From Komagataeibacter xylinus (GTDB lineage Bacteria; Pseudomonadota; Alphaproteobacteria; Acetobacterales; Acetobacteraceae), in NCBI RefSeq assembly GCF_031081985.1, contig NZ_JARWSK010000002.1:310001-374000 (forward strand): 64,000 nucleotides of DNA. The letters run 5' to 3'. A program made the position numbers and the translations under genes. The notes beneath the pieces are model-generated. The model saw nothing but the letters and a program-made list of their open reading frames with translations, had not been told where the DNA came from and ran no database searches. Of this stretch, positions 18,063-27,302 are shown piece by piece. Positions within the stretch are counted from its first letter, which is position 1. Each line of letters opens with the position of its first letter.

Positions 18063-20174
18063 TCAGGCAGGCAGGATCGCACGCGCGCGCCAGCCATGCG
18101 GCAGGTAGGTCTGCACGGGCGCCATGGCGGCAAGGCGGGGCCAGTGCCGCAGGATCAGGCCAATCTTGTCAAGGATGCGCCCGACATTGCGTGCCTCGCG
18201 GCGCAGGCGTTCGGTCGGGTCCATGCCCTCATGCGAGGGCTCGCCCGAAACCAGCCGCGCGCCAGCCGAAATACGCAGCGCGCCCGCCAGTTCATCCGGC
18301 AGGTCGGGATGGGCCAGCGGCACCGGCTGGCCCACATGGCACAGCACCGCGGCAAGGGCCGCATCAGCATCATCAGCAGGGATGCAGCCAGAAAGATCGG
18401 TATTGAGCCACGCATATAACTGCCGCGCCTCGGCTACCGCCAACGGGCGAAAGCCACCTTCGGGGCTATCGGGCGCGCGGACAAAAAAGCTCATGATGGT
18501 TGGCAGGCAGTCCCATGCATCATCAGGCCCGGGCCGGGCGGGGGCGACAGGCGGCAGCAGTTCCAGCACCGGGCGGGCCGCGATCTGCGCCGTCACGGCC
18601 GCAAGGAAAGTACGCAGCCGGTCGCGCACCACGGCGCGGGGTATGGCGCCAAACGCCGTCATTTCGGCCAGGGCTGCCTGCCAGCGCAGGATAAGGCCGA
18701 TATTATGCCCTGCAGGCAGGCTATTGCGCGCGGGGCCTGCGGGCCAGGCAGCACGATAGCTGTAATCTGCCAGCCCAACGGGCAGGCCGCGCGGGCCATC
18801 AAGCCTGCGGCGCACGCAGGCCGGCAGCAGCAGCGCCCCGCAGAAGGGCGGGCCGGTAAAGAATTTGGAGCCGGTCACCATCACCATCCAGCCCATGTCC
18901 AGATAGGCGCGCACCCGTGCCGGATCGAGCCGCGCCTGACAGGCATCGACCACCACATCGGGCCGGTCATCCGCGCCAGCGCCGAGCGGGGCGGTGGCCT
19001 GTTCCAGCGCCGCAAGCCCCGGCGCGAGCAGGCCCGTCTTGGACAGGTCAAGCCGATGCAGCAGCACATGGCGGCCAGTAGCCCTGAGTTCATGCGTCAG
19101 GCGGCAGGTCTGCGCATCGACCTCTGACAGGGCGCGCACATGACCCGCCTCGTCGCGCATGGGCACGTTGACCACATCCGTATCATCCGGAAAGCCCGCA
19201 ATACGCGCGCCCCGTGTCACGCCGTGGCCAAGGGCGGTGTCATTGGCAAAATGGCGGCCCTGTGCCGCCAGCGGCACGCCGCTACCCGTCTCCTCCGGGG
19301 CAAGGAGGATATTGCTGACAGGGCGGCCACCGGGTGCCAGCGCCGCAAGGGCCAGCGCATAGAGTTCGCAATCCGTGCCCGAGGGGGCCAGCACCACGCC
19401 TTCCTGCCCGGTCAGCCCAAACGCGCTGGCGATACGGGCCTGTATATCGGCATCCTGAATCTGTGCCGCCTCATCCGCCCGGCCCTGCAATGCCCCCGCC
19501 ACCAGGGCAAGACGGGCCGTTTCGGCACCTGCAAAGCCACGTTCGGACAGTGATGAAGCCGTGGACGAAGCAAAGGTGATGGCCCAGGGCCGGGGCCGGT
19601 GCGAACAGCCATAATGGTTCAGTCCCGTTGCCGGGTCCACCGCCAGCCGGGCGTCGCCGCCCGTGGCCATCAGGGTCTCGATCGGCCCGAGTTGCTGCCA
19701 CAGGTGGGCCAGCACGCCCTGCAACGCCATGAAATCGGCCGCCACCGGCGGGGTTGCAGGCGCGGGCTGCAGGGGAGCAAGCGCGGGCCACGTTGCGCGC
19801 AGGGTGGCGCTGTCCGGCACGTCGGGTCTGGCCATCAGCGGCACCCATGCGGCAGGCGCATCCGTATCGGCGCGGCCCGTATCAAGGTACCAGAACAGGG
19901 CTGCCGTGCGGGCGGCACAGAAGGCGGCCTGAAAAGCCTGCCGGGGCGCGCGTTCCAGCAGGGCAGCGAGTTCCAGCGCATGGCGCAGGAAGAAGGCTGT
20001 CTGCTCAAGGTCGCCCTGAAGCGGCAGGCCCAGCACGATCGCGCCATCTGGCAGGATGCGGAAAGGCGCTTCGAGCACCGGGTCCAGCACGATGCGCCGC
20101 GCGCCCGCAATCACCCGCAGGTCTGGCCGTTCCAGAACACGCAGCAGTTCCTGCGTCAGAGTATGGGCGAACAC
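18063..20174 (-). CDS. Large PLP-dependent enzyme of fold type I, function unknown
   Basis: 703 residues. The centre resembles class V aminotransferase/cysteine-desulfurase-like enzymes: LAPSGTDCELYALALAAL near 262-280 in the cofactor phosphate region, VVVDACQARLD around 408-417 (Asp410 and Gln413 for the pyridine ring), and TGSKFFTGPPFCGALLL with the probable Schiff-base Lys437. About 190 residues precede this core, with weakly conserved helical sequence (RHALELAALLERAP), and about 200 follow it. Known class V enzymes have roughly 400 residues, so the protein is unusually long. Its start overlaps rluA by 19 bases, and the histidine phosphatase follows. Reaction not inferable; desulfurase, lyase or aminotransferase chemistry are all possible. 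Confidence 0.8.
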   Translation of the reverse strand: MFAHTLTQELLRVLERPDLRVIAGARRIVLDPVLEAPFRILPDGAIVLGLPLQGDLEQTAFFLRHALELAALLERAPRQAFQAAFCAARTAALFWYLDTGRADTDAPAAWVPLMARPDVPDSATLRATWPALAPLQPAPATPPVAADFMALQGVLAHLWQQLGPIETLMATGGDARLAVDPATGLNHYGCSHRPRPWAITFASSTASSLSERGFAGAETARLALVAGALQGRADEAAQIQDADIQARIASAFGLTGQEGVVLAPSGTDCELYALALAALAPGGRPVSNILLAPEETGSGVPLAAQGRHFANDTALGHGVTRGARIAGFPDDTDVVNVPMRDEAGHVRALSEVDAQTCRLTHELRATGRHVLLHRLDLSKTGLLAPGLAALEQATAPLGAGADDRPDVVVDACQARLDPARVRAYLDMGWMVMVTGSKFFTGPPFCGALLLPACVRRRLDGPRGLPVGLADYSYRAAWPAGPARNSLPAGHNIGLILRWQAALAEMTAFGAIPRAVVRDRLRTFLAAVTAQIAARPVLELLPPVAPARPGPDDAWDCLPTIMSFFVRAPDSPEGGFRPLAVAEARQLYAWLNTDLSGCIPADDADAALAAVLCHVGQPVPLAHPDLPDELAGALRISAGARLVSGEPSHEGMDPTERLRREARNVGRILDKIGLILRHWPRLAAMAPVQTYLPHGWRARAILPA

Positions 20175-20914
20175 CGTGCTGTTTCCTTTTCCACGTTGGC
20201 AGGTGGCACGACCCAGCCTGCCTGCGCCATGATGCGGCGCATATGCTCAGGTGGGGGCGCCATGGCCCGCACGGGCGGGTCAAGCGGCAGAATGATGCCG
20301 CGACTCATGAGGTGTAGCGCCCCTGCCATGGGGGCGCCATAGCGCACATCCCCCCGTATGGGGCAGCCAAGCAGGGCGCAATGCGCACGGGCCTGATGGG
20401 TGCGCCCGGTTTCCAGCACCAGTTCCAGCCAGCTTATGGGCTCGCCCGCCGCATCCAGCCCCTGCCCCAGCACCCGCCACCGCGTGCGCGCGGGCTGCGC
20501 GCCCTGCACGTTCGCCTGCATGCGCCACTGCCCGGCCTCTTCCACGCGGCCAAGCGGGGCCGCGACCACGCCGGACTGGCCCGCGGGCGTGCCCTGCACG
20601 ATGGCCCAGTAGGTCTTGCGGGCCTGGCCTGATGCAAAACAGCCCTGTGCCGCCACCAGCGCCTGCTTACGCAGCGCCACGACCAGGCAGCCCGCCGTAT
20701 CCTGATCCAGCCTGTGCGCCAGCCATGGCCCGTTGCGGTGACGTGACAGGAGGGGAAACCAGTCCTCGACACTCGCCCCGCCCCTGCGACCGGGATGGAC
20801 CGGCAACCCCGGCGGCTTATCGAGCACCACGAAGCAGCTGTCGCGGTACAGAACCGTAAACGGCAGGGGGCCCGTGGGCTGCACGGATGCGGGCCGGGGC
20901 GAAAATGGCCTCAT
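20156..20914 (-). CDS. RluA family RNA pseudouridine synthase
   Basis: 252 residues. The family's active-site motif HRLDQDTAGCLVVAL is present near residue 67 with the catalytic Asp, preceded by FVVLDKPPGLPVHPG and followed by ETGRTHQARAH and PIRGDVRYG. No S4 domain is visible at the N-terminus, as in the RluA/TruC subgroup. It isomerises uridines in rRNA or tRNA; the site cannot be told. The start shares ATGA with the ftsK stop, and the 3' end overlaps the PLP enzyme gene by 19 bases. Confidence 0.9.
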   Translation of the reverse strand: MRPFSPRPASVQPTGPLPFTVLYRDSCFVVLDKPPGLPVHPGRRGGASVEDWFPLLSRHRNGPWLAHRLDQDTAGCLVVALRKQALVAAQGCFASGQARKTYWAIVQGTPAGQSGVVAAPLGRVEEAGQWRMQANVQGAQPARTRWRVLGQGLDAAGEPISWLELVLETGRTHQARAHCALLGCPIRGDVRYGAPMAGALHLMSRGIILPLDPPVRAMAPPPEHMRRIMAQAGWVVPPANVEKETARCSPIL

Positions 20915-23757
20915 TCGTCTTCCGTCGAACGGCGCATCAGCACTTCACGGCGGCCCACATGATTGGCCTCGCTGACCAGCCCTTCCTTTTCCATCTGCTC
21001 GATGATCTTGGCCGCGCGGTTATAGCCAATGGAGAGATGGCGCTGGATGAAGGAGGTGGATGCCTTGCCCTCGCGCGCCACCACCTCGACCGCCTGGGCA
21101 AACAGGCCATCTTCCTCGGCACCACCAGAGGGGGCGGCAAACGGCTTGTCCGCGCTGTCTTCTTCCTGCGGCGAGATGACATCATCATCATAGATCGGCT
21201 CGCCCTGCGTGCGCAGGAAGGCCACGACAGCCTCCACCTCCGCATCCGCCACGAAGGGGCCATGCACGCGCGTGATCCGTCCGCCCGCCTGCATGAACAG
21301 CATGTCGCCGCGGCCCAGAAGCTGCTCGGCCCCCTGCTCGCCCAGAATGGTGCGGCTGTCGAACTTGCTGATGACCTGAAAGGAAATACGCGTGGGGAAG
21401 TTGGCCTTGATGGTGCCGGTAATCACATCGACCGAGGGGCGCTGGGTGGCAAGGATGAGGTGGATGCCCGCCGCGCGCGCCTTCTGTGCCAGGCGTTGCA
21501 GCAGGGACTCGATTTCCTTGCCCGCCACGATCATGAGATCGGCCATCTCGTCCACCACGATGACAAGATAGGGCAGCGAATCAAGGGCAAGCTGCTGCTC
21601 TTCAAATGTCGGCTTGCCGGTTTCAGGGTCGTAGCCGGTCTGCACGCGGCGGGTCACGATCTCGCCGCGCTCGCGGGCTTCGGTCACGCGCTCGTTGTAG
21701 CTGGCGATGTTACGCACCTGCAGGTGCGCCATGGCGCGGTAGCGGCGATCCATTTCACGCACCGCCCATTTCATGGCCGCGACCGCCTTGGCCGGTTCCG
21801 TCACCACCGGGGTCATGAGGTGGGGAATGCCTTCATAAATCGACAGTTCGAGGATCTTGGGATCAATAAGGATCAGGCGGCACTGCTCGGGCGAGAGGCG
21901 GTAGAGCAGCGAGAGGATCATGGAGTTCACCCCCACCGACTTGCCCGACCCCGTGGTGCCCGCGATCAGCAGGTGGGGCATGGCGGCAAGGTCGCTGTAA
22001 ACCGATTCACCCGCAATATCCTTGCCAAGCGCAAGGTTGAGCCGCGCGGGGGAATGCGCCCATCGGGGGTCCATGAGCAGTTCGGAGAAATAGACTGTCT
22101 CGCGCCGTGAATTCGGCACCTCGATGCCAATCACGTTGCGCCCCGGCACGGTGGCGATACGCACGCTCAGCACCGACAGGGAGCGCGCCACGTCATCCGC
22201 CAGGCCAATCACGCGGGCAGCGCGAATGCCTGCGGCGGGCTGGAGTTCATACAGCGTGACCACCGGGCCTGCATGATAGGCCACGATCGTGCCCTGCACC
22301 CCATATTCAGACAGCACGGTCACAAGCTGGGCAGCATTGGCCTTGAGCAGTTCCTCGGTTGGCTTGTTCGTCGAGGCGGGCGGCGGCGGGGTCAGCAGTG
22401 ACAGCGAGGGAAACTGCCACTGCGGCGGCTGCGGCGGCGTATAGGCGGGCGTGGCGGACGCTGCGGGGGCAGGCGCATCATACGCATCCGGGCGGGCGGG
22501 GGCCTCATCGCCACGCGGGGCACCGGAGAAAAGGCGCGAGAAGATATTCGGGCGCGCAGGTTCCTCAACAGCGGGTGGCGTGCCCGGATGGCCGGTGACG
22601 GGCCTGTTTTCAGGCGGGGCGGGCTCATCATGCCATGGTGCGCGATCAGATGCCGTATCGTCCCCCCCCATCAGCAACGGCTGCGGAATGTCCTCGTCCA
22701 TGCCGGGCGGGTGCATCCAGTTGCTCTGCAACGACACCTGCGCCGGTCGCCCGCCTTCCACCTTGCGGCTGCCGGGCAGCGCCGGGCGCGCCGCATCCTC
22801 CGGCTTTGTGGTGGTGGCGGGCATGTTCGCGGCATCCGGCGCGCGCAGGCTGGCCGTGGGGGCCGCATCGTTCACCGGCATCAGACCCGTGCCGGGGGCA
22901 GCGCCCGCCTGCGCGGGGGGCGCTGCCCCGGCATGGGGCGCAGGTGCGGTCAGGGTGGTATTGAAAAGCGGTTCGTCCTCTTCCTCGATCAGGGCCGCCA
23001 GCGAGGAAGGGGGAGCTGCGGCAGGAGCGGCCTGAGAGGCAGCGGGACGGGCTGGTGCCTGCGCCCTGCCCTGCCCCGCTTCGGGCCGGGCCGCCATGCG
23101 GCGCAGCCAGGCCACCAGCACCATGGGCTGACGCACGCCGAACACGAGGCCCCGCCCCATGCCCTGCCATTCCGACAGGGACAGGGCGAGTGCGAGCAGC
23201 ACCAGCAGAACGCCCAGCACAAGCCCCAGCACCCAGACGAGAAGCGGCCCGCCACGCCCCATGAACACGGTGGCGGCCTGAATCGACATATGCGCGACCG
23301 AGAGGCCAACCGCACCGCCCAGCCCCGCCTGCGTGGGCCATTGCGGCGCATGCAGCCCCGCCAGCAATGGCAGGGCCGCAACCTCGGCTGCAATGACCGG
23401 CAGGCCGCATACAAGGGCGATGAAACGCAGCAGCGCCGATGCCAGCCCATGGTGGCGGATCAGGCGCCAGCCCCATGCCATGAGGCACAAAATGGCCAGC
23501 GTGCCCACGATCCCGAAATCCTGGAGCATGAAGTCGGCCATATAGGCGCCGGGCCGCCCGAGCAGGTTGCCCGGTGGCTGCGCGCTCGACGTATTGGCGG
23601 AGGGATCGCGCGGGTCATAACTCCATAACGCGATGGCGAGACACAGCGCCAGAATCCATAACCCCACGCCACCGGCTTCAGCCAACCGTTCGCGCAGGCG
23701 CGAACGGGCCGGGTCAGAGGAGAGTGATTCAGGAAAAAAACGGCTGAAGATCGCCAA
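20911..23757 (-). CDS. ftsK: DNA translocase FtsK
   Basis: 948 residues, TTG start (no better in-frame start is seen). The N-terminal 200 residues hold several membrane helices (for example GVGLWILALCLAIALW). A Pro/Ala-rich linker of about 220 residues follows. The motor begins near residue 480 and has Walker A GTTGSGKSVGVN and Walker B LVIVVDEMADLM, then ATQRPSVDVITG. The C-terminal winged-helix gamma domain (SIGYNRAAKIIEQMEKEG) reads KOPS sequences. FtsK sits at the division septum, pumps chromosome ends towards dif and activates XerCD. It is the first gene of a run with rluA, the PLP enzyme and a phosphatase. Confidence 0.95.
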   Translation of the reverse strand: MAIFSRFFPESLSSDPARSRLRERLAEAGGVGLWILALCLAIALWSYDPRDPSANTSSAQPPGNLLGRPGAYMADFMLQDFGIVGTLAILCLMAWGWRLIRHHGLASALLRFIALVCGLPVIAAEVAALPLLAGLHAPQWPTQAGLGGAVGLSVAHMSIQAATVFMGRGGPLLVWVLGLVLGVLLVLLALALSLSEWQGMGRGLVFGVRQPMVLVAWLRRMAARPEAGQGRAQAPARPAASQAAPAAAPPSSLAALIEEEDEPLFNTTLTAPAPHAGAAPPAQAGAAPGTGLMPVNDAAPTASLRAPDAANMPATTTKPEDAARPALPGSRKVEGGRPAQVSLQSNWMHPPGMDEDIPQPLLMGGDDTASDRAPWHDEPAPPENRPVTGHPGTPPAVEEPARPNIFSRLFSGAPRGDEAPARPDAYDAPAPAASATPAYTPPQPPQWQFPSLSLLTPPPPASTNKPTEELLKANAAQLVTVLSEYGVQGTIVAYHAGPVVTLYELQPAAGIRAARVIGLADDVARSLSVLSVRIATVPGRNVIGIEVPNSRRETVYFSELLMDPRWAHSPARLNLALGKDIAGESVYSDLAAMPHLLIAGTTGSGKSVGVNSMILSLLYRLSPEQCRLILIDPKILELSIYEGIPHLMTPVVTEPAKAVAAMKWAVREMDRRYRAMAHLQVRNIASYNERVTEARERGEIVTRRVQTGYDPETGKPTFEEQQLALDSLPYLVIVVDEMADLMIVAGKEIESLLQRLAQKARAAGIHLILATQRPSVDVITGTIKANFPTRISFQVISKFDSRTILGEQGAEQLLGRGDMLFMQAGGRITRVHGPFVADAEVEAVVAFLRTQGEPIYDDDVISPQEEDSADKPFAAPSGGAEEDGLFAQAVEVVAREGKASTSFIQRHLSIGYNRAAKIIEQMEKEGLVSEANHVGRREVLMRRSTEDE

Positions 23758-23912
23758 AAATCCACATCCCGATCATAAGGCCCGCCTGCGGGGACCAAAA
23801 GCACGAGGGAGATGACCTTGCATGCCGCGCCTGCCATTCCCGCCAAACGAAACAACTATAACCCTGTCCACACGACAGAAAGAAGGCCGACAGGATAAAA
23901 TACGGCGATGAA

Positions 23913-24488
23913 TCACCCGTTATCATCCGTCCCATGCCGCCATGCATACAGGCACGCCGCCCCGTGCCGCCGCTCAAGCAGCAGGCGGGGGGCTGGCACG
24001 GGGGCCGCTTCCGCCGCTGCCGTCTCGACCACGATGAGGGTATCGGCATGCAGCCAGCCGCCACGTTCCAGCACACTCAGCGCCCTTGTGGGCAGGTCTT
24101 GGTTATAGGGCGGATCAAGAAAAACCAGATCGGCGGGCGCGGCTGCACCGCGCGGTGGCAGGCGCAGCATGTCGCAGGCCCGGATCATGGCACGGTCCTG
24201 CAGGCCACAGCCGCGCACATTATCGCGCAGGCAGCGCAGGGCAGCGCGGTCGCGCTCGACAAACAGCGCCGATGCTGCCCCGCGTGACAGGGCCTCAAGG
24301 CCCAGAGCGCCGGTTCCGGCAAACCCGTCAAGCACATGCGCGCCACGCAGCCGGTCCGCCCCGGCCCATGACGCATGGGCCAGCGTATCGAACAGGGCCT
24401 GACGCACCCGGTCTGCCGTAGGCCGCGTGACCTGCCCCGGCGGGGCCAGCAGGGTGCGGCCCCGGCATTCGCCCGCGATAATCCGCAT
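23913..24488 (-). CDS. rsmD: 16S rRNA (guanine966-N2)-methyltransferase
   Basis: 191 residues. It opens with MRIIAGECRGRTLLAPPG and PTADRVRQALFD, the typical RsmD N-terminus, has the SAM-binding VLDGFAGTGALGLEALSRGA, and the catalytic DPPY motif in DLVFLDPPYN. RsmD methylates G966 of 16S rRNA in the assembling 30S subunit. Its start overlaps the rluB stop by one base, so it closes an amidotransferase-rluB-rsmD operon. Confidence 0.94.
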   Translation of the reverse strand: MRIIAGECRGRTLLAPPGQVTRPTADRVRQALFDTLAHASWAGADRLRGAHVLDGFAGTGALGLEALSRGAASALFVERDRAALRCLRDNVRGCGLQDRAMIRACDMLRLPPRGAAAPADLVFLDPPYNQDLPTRALSVLERGGWLHADTLIVVETAAAEAAPVPAPRLLLERRHGAACLYAWRHGTDDNG

Positions 24489-25264
24489 CAGGCCCCGCGC
24501 GGGGTCTTGCCGCCCGCAAGGCCCGCGATCTGCTCGCGGATCACCTTGCCGGTCACTTCCTCGAGTTCGCCGCGCTTGAGCGTGCCAAGCTGGAACGGCC
24601 CGTAGGAGGTGCGGATCAGGCGGCTGACATGCAGGTTCAGCCCCTGCATCACCTTGCGGATCTCGCGGTTCTTGCCTTCGCGCAGCGATACGGTCAGCCA
24701 GGCATTATCACCCTTGACGGAATCAAGCTGCGCCTCGATCGGGCCATAGCGCACGCCCTCGAACTCGCTCCCCTTGATCAGGGAGGCCAGCGCGCGCTCG
24801 TCAACCACGCCAAACACGCGCACGCGGTAGCGCCTGATCCAGCCATTGCTGGGCAGTTCCAGCCTGCGTGCGAGCGCGCCATCGTTGGTGAGCAGCAAAA
24901 GCCCCTCGCTGTTCAGGTCAAGGCGGCCCACGCTGATGACGCGCGGCATACCCGGCGGCAGGGAATCGAATACGGTGGGGCGATCCTCGGGGTCACGGTG
25001 GGTCGTGACCAGCCCGTCGGGCTTGTGGTAGCGCCACAGCCGCGTGCGGTCGGGCGCGCCGACGACCTTCTGCTCGACCTGAACGATATCGCCTTCATCG
25101 ACAAAAGTGGCCGGATGGGTGACCGGCGCACCGTTGAGCTGCACCTTGCCCTCGGCAATCAGGCGTTCGGCATCACGCCTGCTGCACACGCCCGAACGCG
25201 CCAGCCATTTGGCAATACGGTCGCCACGCGCGGCGGGGGCTTCGGTGGAATGGTCCTGTGTCAT
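24488..25264 (-). CDS. rluB: RsuA/RluB family rRNA pseudouridine synthase
   Basis: 258 residues from the ATG at 25264, which shares ATGA with the upstream amidotransferase stop. An S4 RNA-binding domain is at the N-terminus (RIAKWLARSGVCSRRDAERLI), and the catalytic motif GRLDLNSEGLLLLTNDG is near residue 105. KNREIRKVMQGLNLHVSRLIR completes the family pattern. RluB modifies U2605 of 23S rRNA in E. coli; RluE, RluF and RsuA are relatives, so the exact site is inferred from resemblance only. Confidence 0.88.
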   Translation of the reverse strand: MTQDHSTEAPAARGDRIAKWLARSGVCSRRDAERLIAEGKVQLNGAPVTHPATFVDEGDIVQVEQKVVGAPDRTRLWRYHKPDGLVTTHRDPEDRPTVFDSLPPGMPRVISVGRLDLNSEGLLLLTNDGALARRLELPSNGWIRRYRVRVFGVVDERALASLIKGSEFEGVRYGPIEAQLDSVKGDNAWLTVSLREGKNREIRKVMQGLNLHVSRLIRTSYGPFQLGTLKRGELEEVTGKVIREQIAGLAGGKTPRGA

Positions 25265-25998
25265 GTTCCTGTCTGCCTCGCAGCGTCGATCAACCCTTCG
25301 AACAGAAGACGGTCTCCTGCCGATATGCCAAATTCGGGGTGCCACTGCACCCCCATACAGAACGGATGGCCGGGAAGCTCAATGGCCTCGACCACGCCAT
25401 CGGGCGCCGTGGCGCAGACTACGCCGCGCCCGGCATCCGCCACCGCCTGGTGGTGCGATGAATTGACGGCCAGCGTATCGCACCCCACCAGGCGCGCAAG
25501 CTGCGTGCCGGGCGTTACATGCACCACATGCCCTGCCTCATCACGCGGGTTGGGCTGTTCATGCGCCAGGGCCGCGGGATAGGTGTCGGGAATATGCTGC
25601 ACCAGCCGCCCGCCAAGCAGCACGGCCAGCAACTGCATGCCACCGCAGATGCCCAGAACGGGGCGCTGCAGAGCCAGCCCTTCCCCGAGCAGCGCCATCT
25701 CCGCTGCCGTGCGGCGCGGCTTGGTCTGCACGGTGGCATGCGGCGGTTCATCGCCATACAGGTCAGGCGGCACGTCAAAGGCCCCGCCGGTGATCACCAG
25801 CCCGTCAAGCCGCGCCACCATCTGCCCCGCCTGCGCCACGTCGTGCCCCACAGCCACCGGCAGGCCGCCACAGGCAGTAATCATGTCCATGTAGTTCTGG
25901 CGCAGCGCATACCACGCAAAGCGCGAATAACCACCCGTGGTGGAGGGTGGTTCACTATCGAGCGTGATACCGATCAGGGGGGCGCGTGAGGCGATCAT
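25261..25998 (-). CDS. Class I glutamine amidotransferase-like protein (PuuD/gamma-Glu-GABA hydrolase family)
   Basis: 245 residues. The nucleophile elbow is LGICGGMQLL (Cys near 121), and the catalytic His-Glu pair is in GVQWHPEFG. The N-terminus PLIGITLDSEP and YVDM-like QNYMDMITACGGLPV match peptidase C26. PuuD hydrolyses gamma-glutamyl-GABA in putrescine breakdown, but no other puu gene is near, so the substrate is uncertain. It is the first gene of a three-gene run with rluB and rsmD. Confidence 0.85.
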   Translation of the reverse strand: MIASRAPLIGITLDSEPPSTTGGYSRFAWYALRQNYMDMITACGGLPVAVGHDVAQAGQMVARLDGLVITGGAFDVPPDLYGDEPPHATVQTKPRRTAAEMALLGEGLALQRPVLGICGGMQLLAVLLGGRLVQHIPDTYPAALAHEQPNPRDEAGHVVHVTPGTQLARLVGCDTLAVNSSHHQAVADAGRGVVCATAPDGVVEAIELPGHPFCMGVQWHPEFGISAGDRLLFEGLIDAARQTGT

Positions 25999-26091
25999 GG
26001 CCCTGCGGAACCGGTGGACGGGCGGAACGGAGTCATCATGCTGTTCCCCCTTCTGTGCTGCTGCAAGAGTGCCGCGTGGCGTGCATGATAC

Positions 26092-26124
26092 AAAAAATCC
26101 CCACCGGCAAAGCCTTGATGGGGA
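26092..26124 (-). terminator. Rho-independent terminator of tRNA-Lys
   Basis: Minus strand TCCCCA...TGGGGA stem with an inner AAGGC-TTT-GCC pairing, followed by six T residues, about 25 bases beyond the tRNA 3' end. Confidence 0.8.
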
Positions 26125-26148
26125 CCTCTGTAATCTTATTAAACCCTA

Positions 26149-26224
<76 letters not shown>

Positions 26225-26251
26225 ACAGGGTTACCCTCTCGGGTGAGAGGG

Positions 26252-26280
26252 CTTTTAGCAGCCCCCCCCTTGGCTTGCAA
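26252..26280 (-). promoter_or_regulatory. Sigma-70-type promoter of tRNA-Lys
   Basis: Minus strand TTGCAA, 17-base G-rich spacer, TAAAAG, ending 27 bases before the tRNA 5' end. Confidence 0.55.
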
Positions 26281-26306
26281 GAGGTTTTTGAATTTTTTTT
26301 ATAAGC

Positions 26307-26320
26307 GACTGTTTGAAAAC
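26307..26320 (+). repeat. AT-rich side module linked to repeat copy 5
   Basis: GACTGTTTGAAAAC followed by AACTCATTGATAA, adjoining the left arm of the truncated cloverleaf copy. The same words recur beside copies 7 and 11 and, on the other side, copy 8. Confidence 0.6.
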
Positions 26321-26341
26321 AACTCATTGATAAAAAATAAC

Positions 26342-26390
26342 AAAAGTTTCTGAATGCCGCCTTTTTGAAAAAAGCTTCACCAAAAACTTT
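26342..26390 (+). repeat. Cloverleaf repeat, internally deleted copy 5
   Basis: Only 49 bp. The left half of hairpin I (GCCGCCTTTTTG) is joined directly to the right half of hairpin II (AAAAAAGCTTC), so both hairpins are destroyed while the outer arms AAAAGTTTCTG / CAAAAACTTT remain. It ends 12 bases from the parB stop. Confidence 0.8.
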
Positions 26391-26402
26391 CTTCTCCAAC
26401 CG

Positions 26403-27302
26403 CTAGCGCTGGAGCAGCCGCAGCAGCCCATCGAACTGCTCAAGCGAACGGTAATCGATCTTCACGCTGCCGCCCTTGCCATCAAAGCTGATCTGCACCT
26501 TCAGGCCCAGCCTTGCGGCCAGATCGCGCTCAAGGGCGGCGATCTCGGGGTTACGGGCCGCTTTCTCCCCCTTCTCACGCGCGGTTGCGGCCTTGCGCTC
26601 ATGCTGCTTGGCCAGGGCCTCGGTCTGGCGCACGTTCAACCCCTGCGCCAGCACCACCTTCAGTGCTGCCACCGGATCGGCATGCGCCAGCAGGGCACGG
26701 GCATGACCTGCAGAAAGGCCGCGATGGCGCACCGCATCACGCACGGGCGGAGGCAGTTGCAGCAGGCGGACCATGTTGGCCACATGCGGGCGCGACTTAC
26801 CGATGGCGCTGGCCAGTTCATCCTGCGTCAGGGCATAGTCATCAAGCAGGCGCTGCAGGCCCTCGGCTTCCTCGATGGCGTTGAGATCGGCACGCTGAAG
26901 GTTTTCCACCAGCGCCGCGGCCATGGCATCGCCATCATCAAGCGGGCGGATATGCACCGGCACGTCATGCAGCCCCGCAATCTGCGATGCGCGCCACCGG
27001 CGCTCGCCTGCGATGATCTGGTAGGTGCCCGGACGCTGTGGGTGGGGCCGGACCAGAACGGGCTGCAAAATGCCACGCACGCGGATGGAACTGGCCAGTT
27101 CATCCAGTGCGCCCGGTTCCATCTGCTGACGCGGCTGGAAAGGGCCTGGCTCCAGCACATCGACCGGCAGGCTGGAAATGGCTTCCGTGCCCTTGCGGCC
27201 CTCGACTGCGGGGGCTGCGGGCAGTGCATTGACCTGCTCGCCCAGCAGTGCCGCAAGCCCACGGCCCAGGCGGGGGCGACCCGCTTCCTTCTTGGTTTTC
27301 AC
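26403..27302 (-). CDS. parB: Chromosome partitioning protein ParB
   Basis: 299 residues, GTG start sharing GTGA with the parA stop. Order of parts: a short N-terminal tail with RPRLGRGLAALLG (the ParA-stimulating segment), the CTPase/ParB-N domain with PFQPRQQM and the GERRWRASQIAGL box near residue 118, the helix-turn-helix region that reads parS (LTQDELASAIGKSRPHVANMVRLL), and the C-terminal dimerisation domain. It spreads from parS and, with ParA, segregates the origin region. Two perfect parS sites lie 1.4 and 3.7 kb upstream of its start. Confidence 0.96.
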   Translation of the reverse strand: MKTKKEAGRPRLGRGLAALLGEQVNALPAAPAVEGRKGTEAISSLPVDVLEPGPFQPRQQMEPGALDELASSIRVRGILQPVLVRPHPQRPGTYQIIAGERRWRASQIAGLHDVPVHIRPLDDGDAMAAALVENLQRADLNAIEEAEGLQRLLDDYALTQDELASAIGKSRPHVANMVRLLQLPPPVRDAVRHRGLSAGHARALLAHADPVAALKVVLAQGLNVRQTEALAKQHERKAATAREKGEKAARNPEIAALERDLAARLGLKVQISFDGKGGSVKIDYRSLEQFDGLLRLLQR

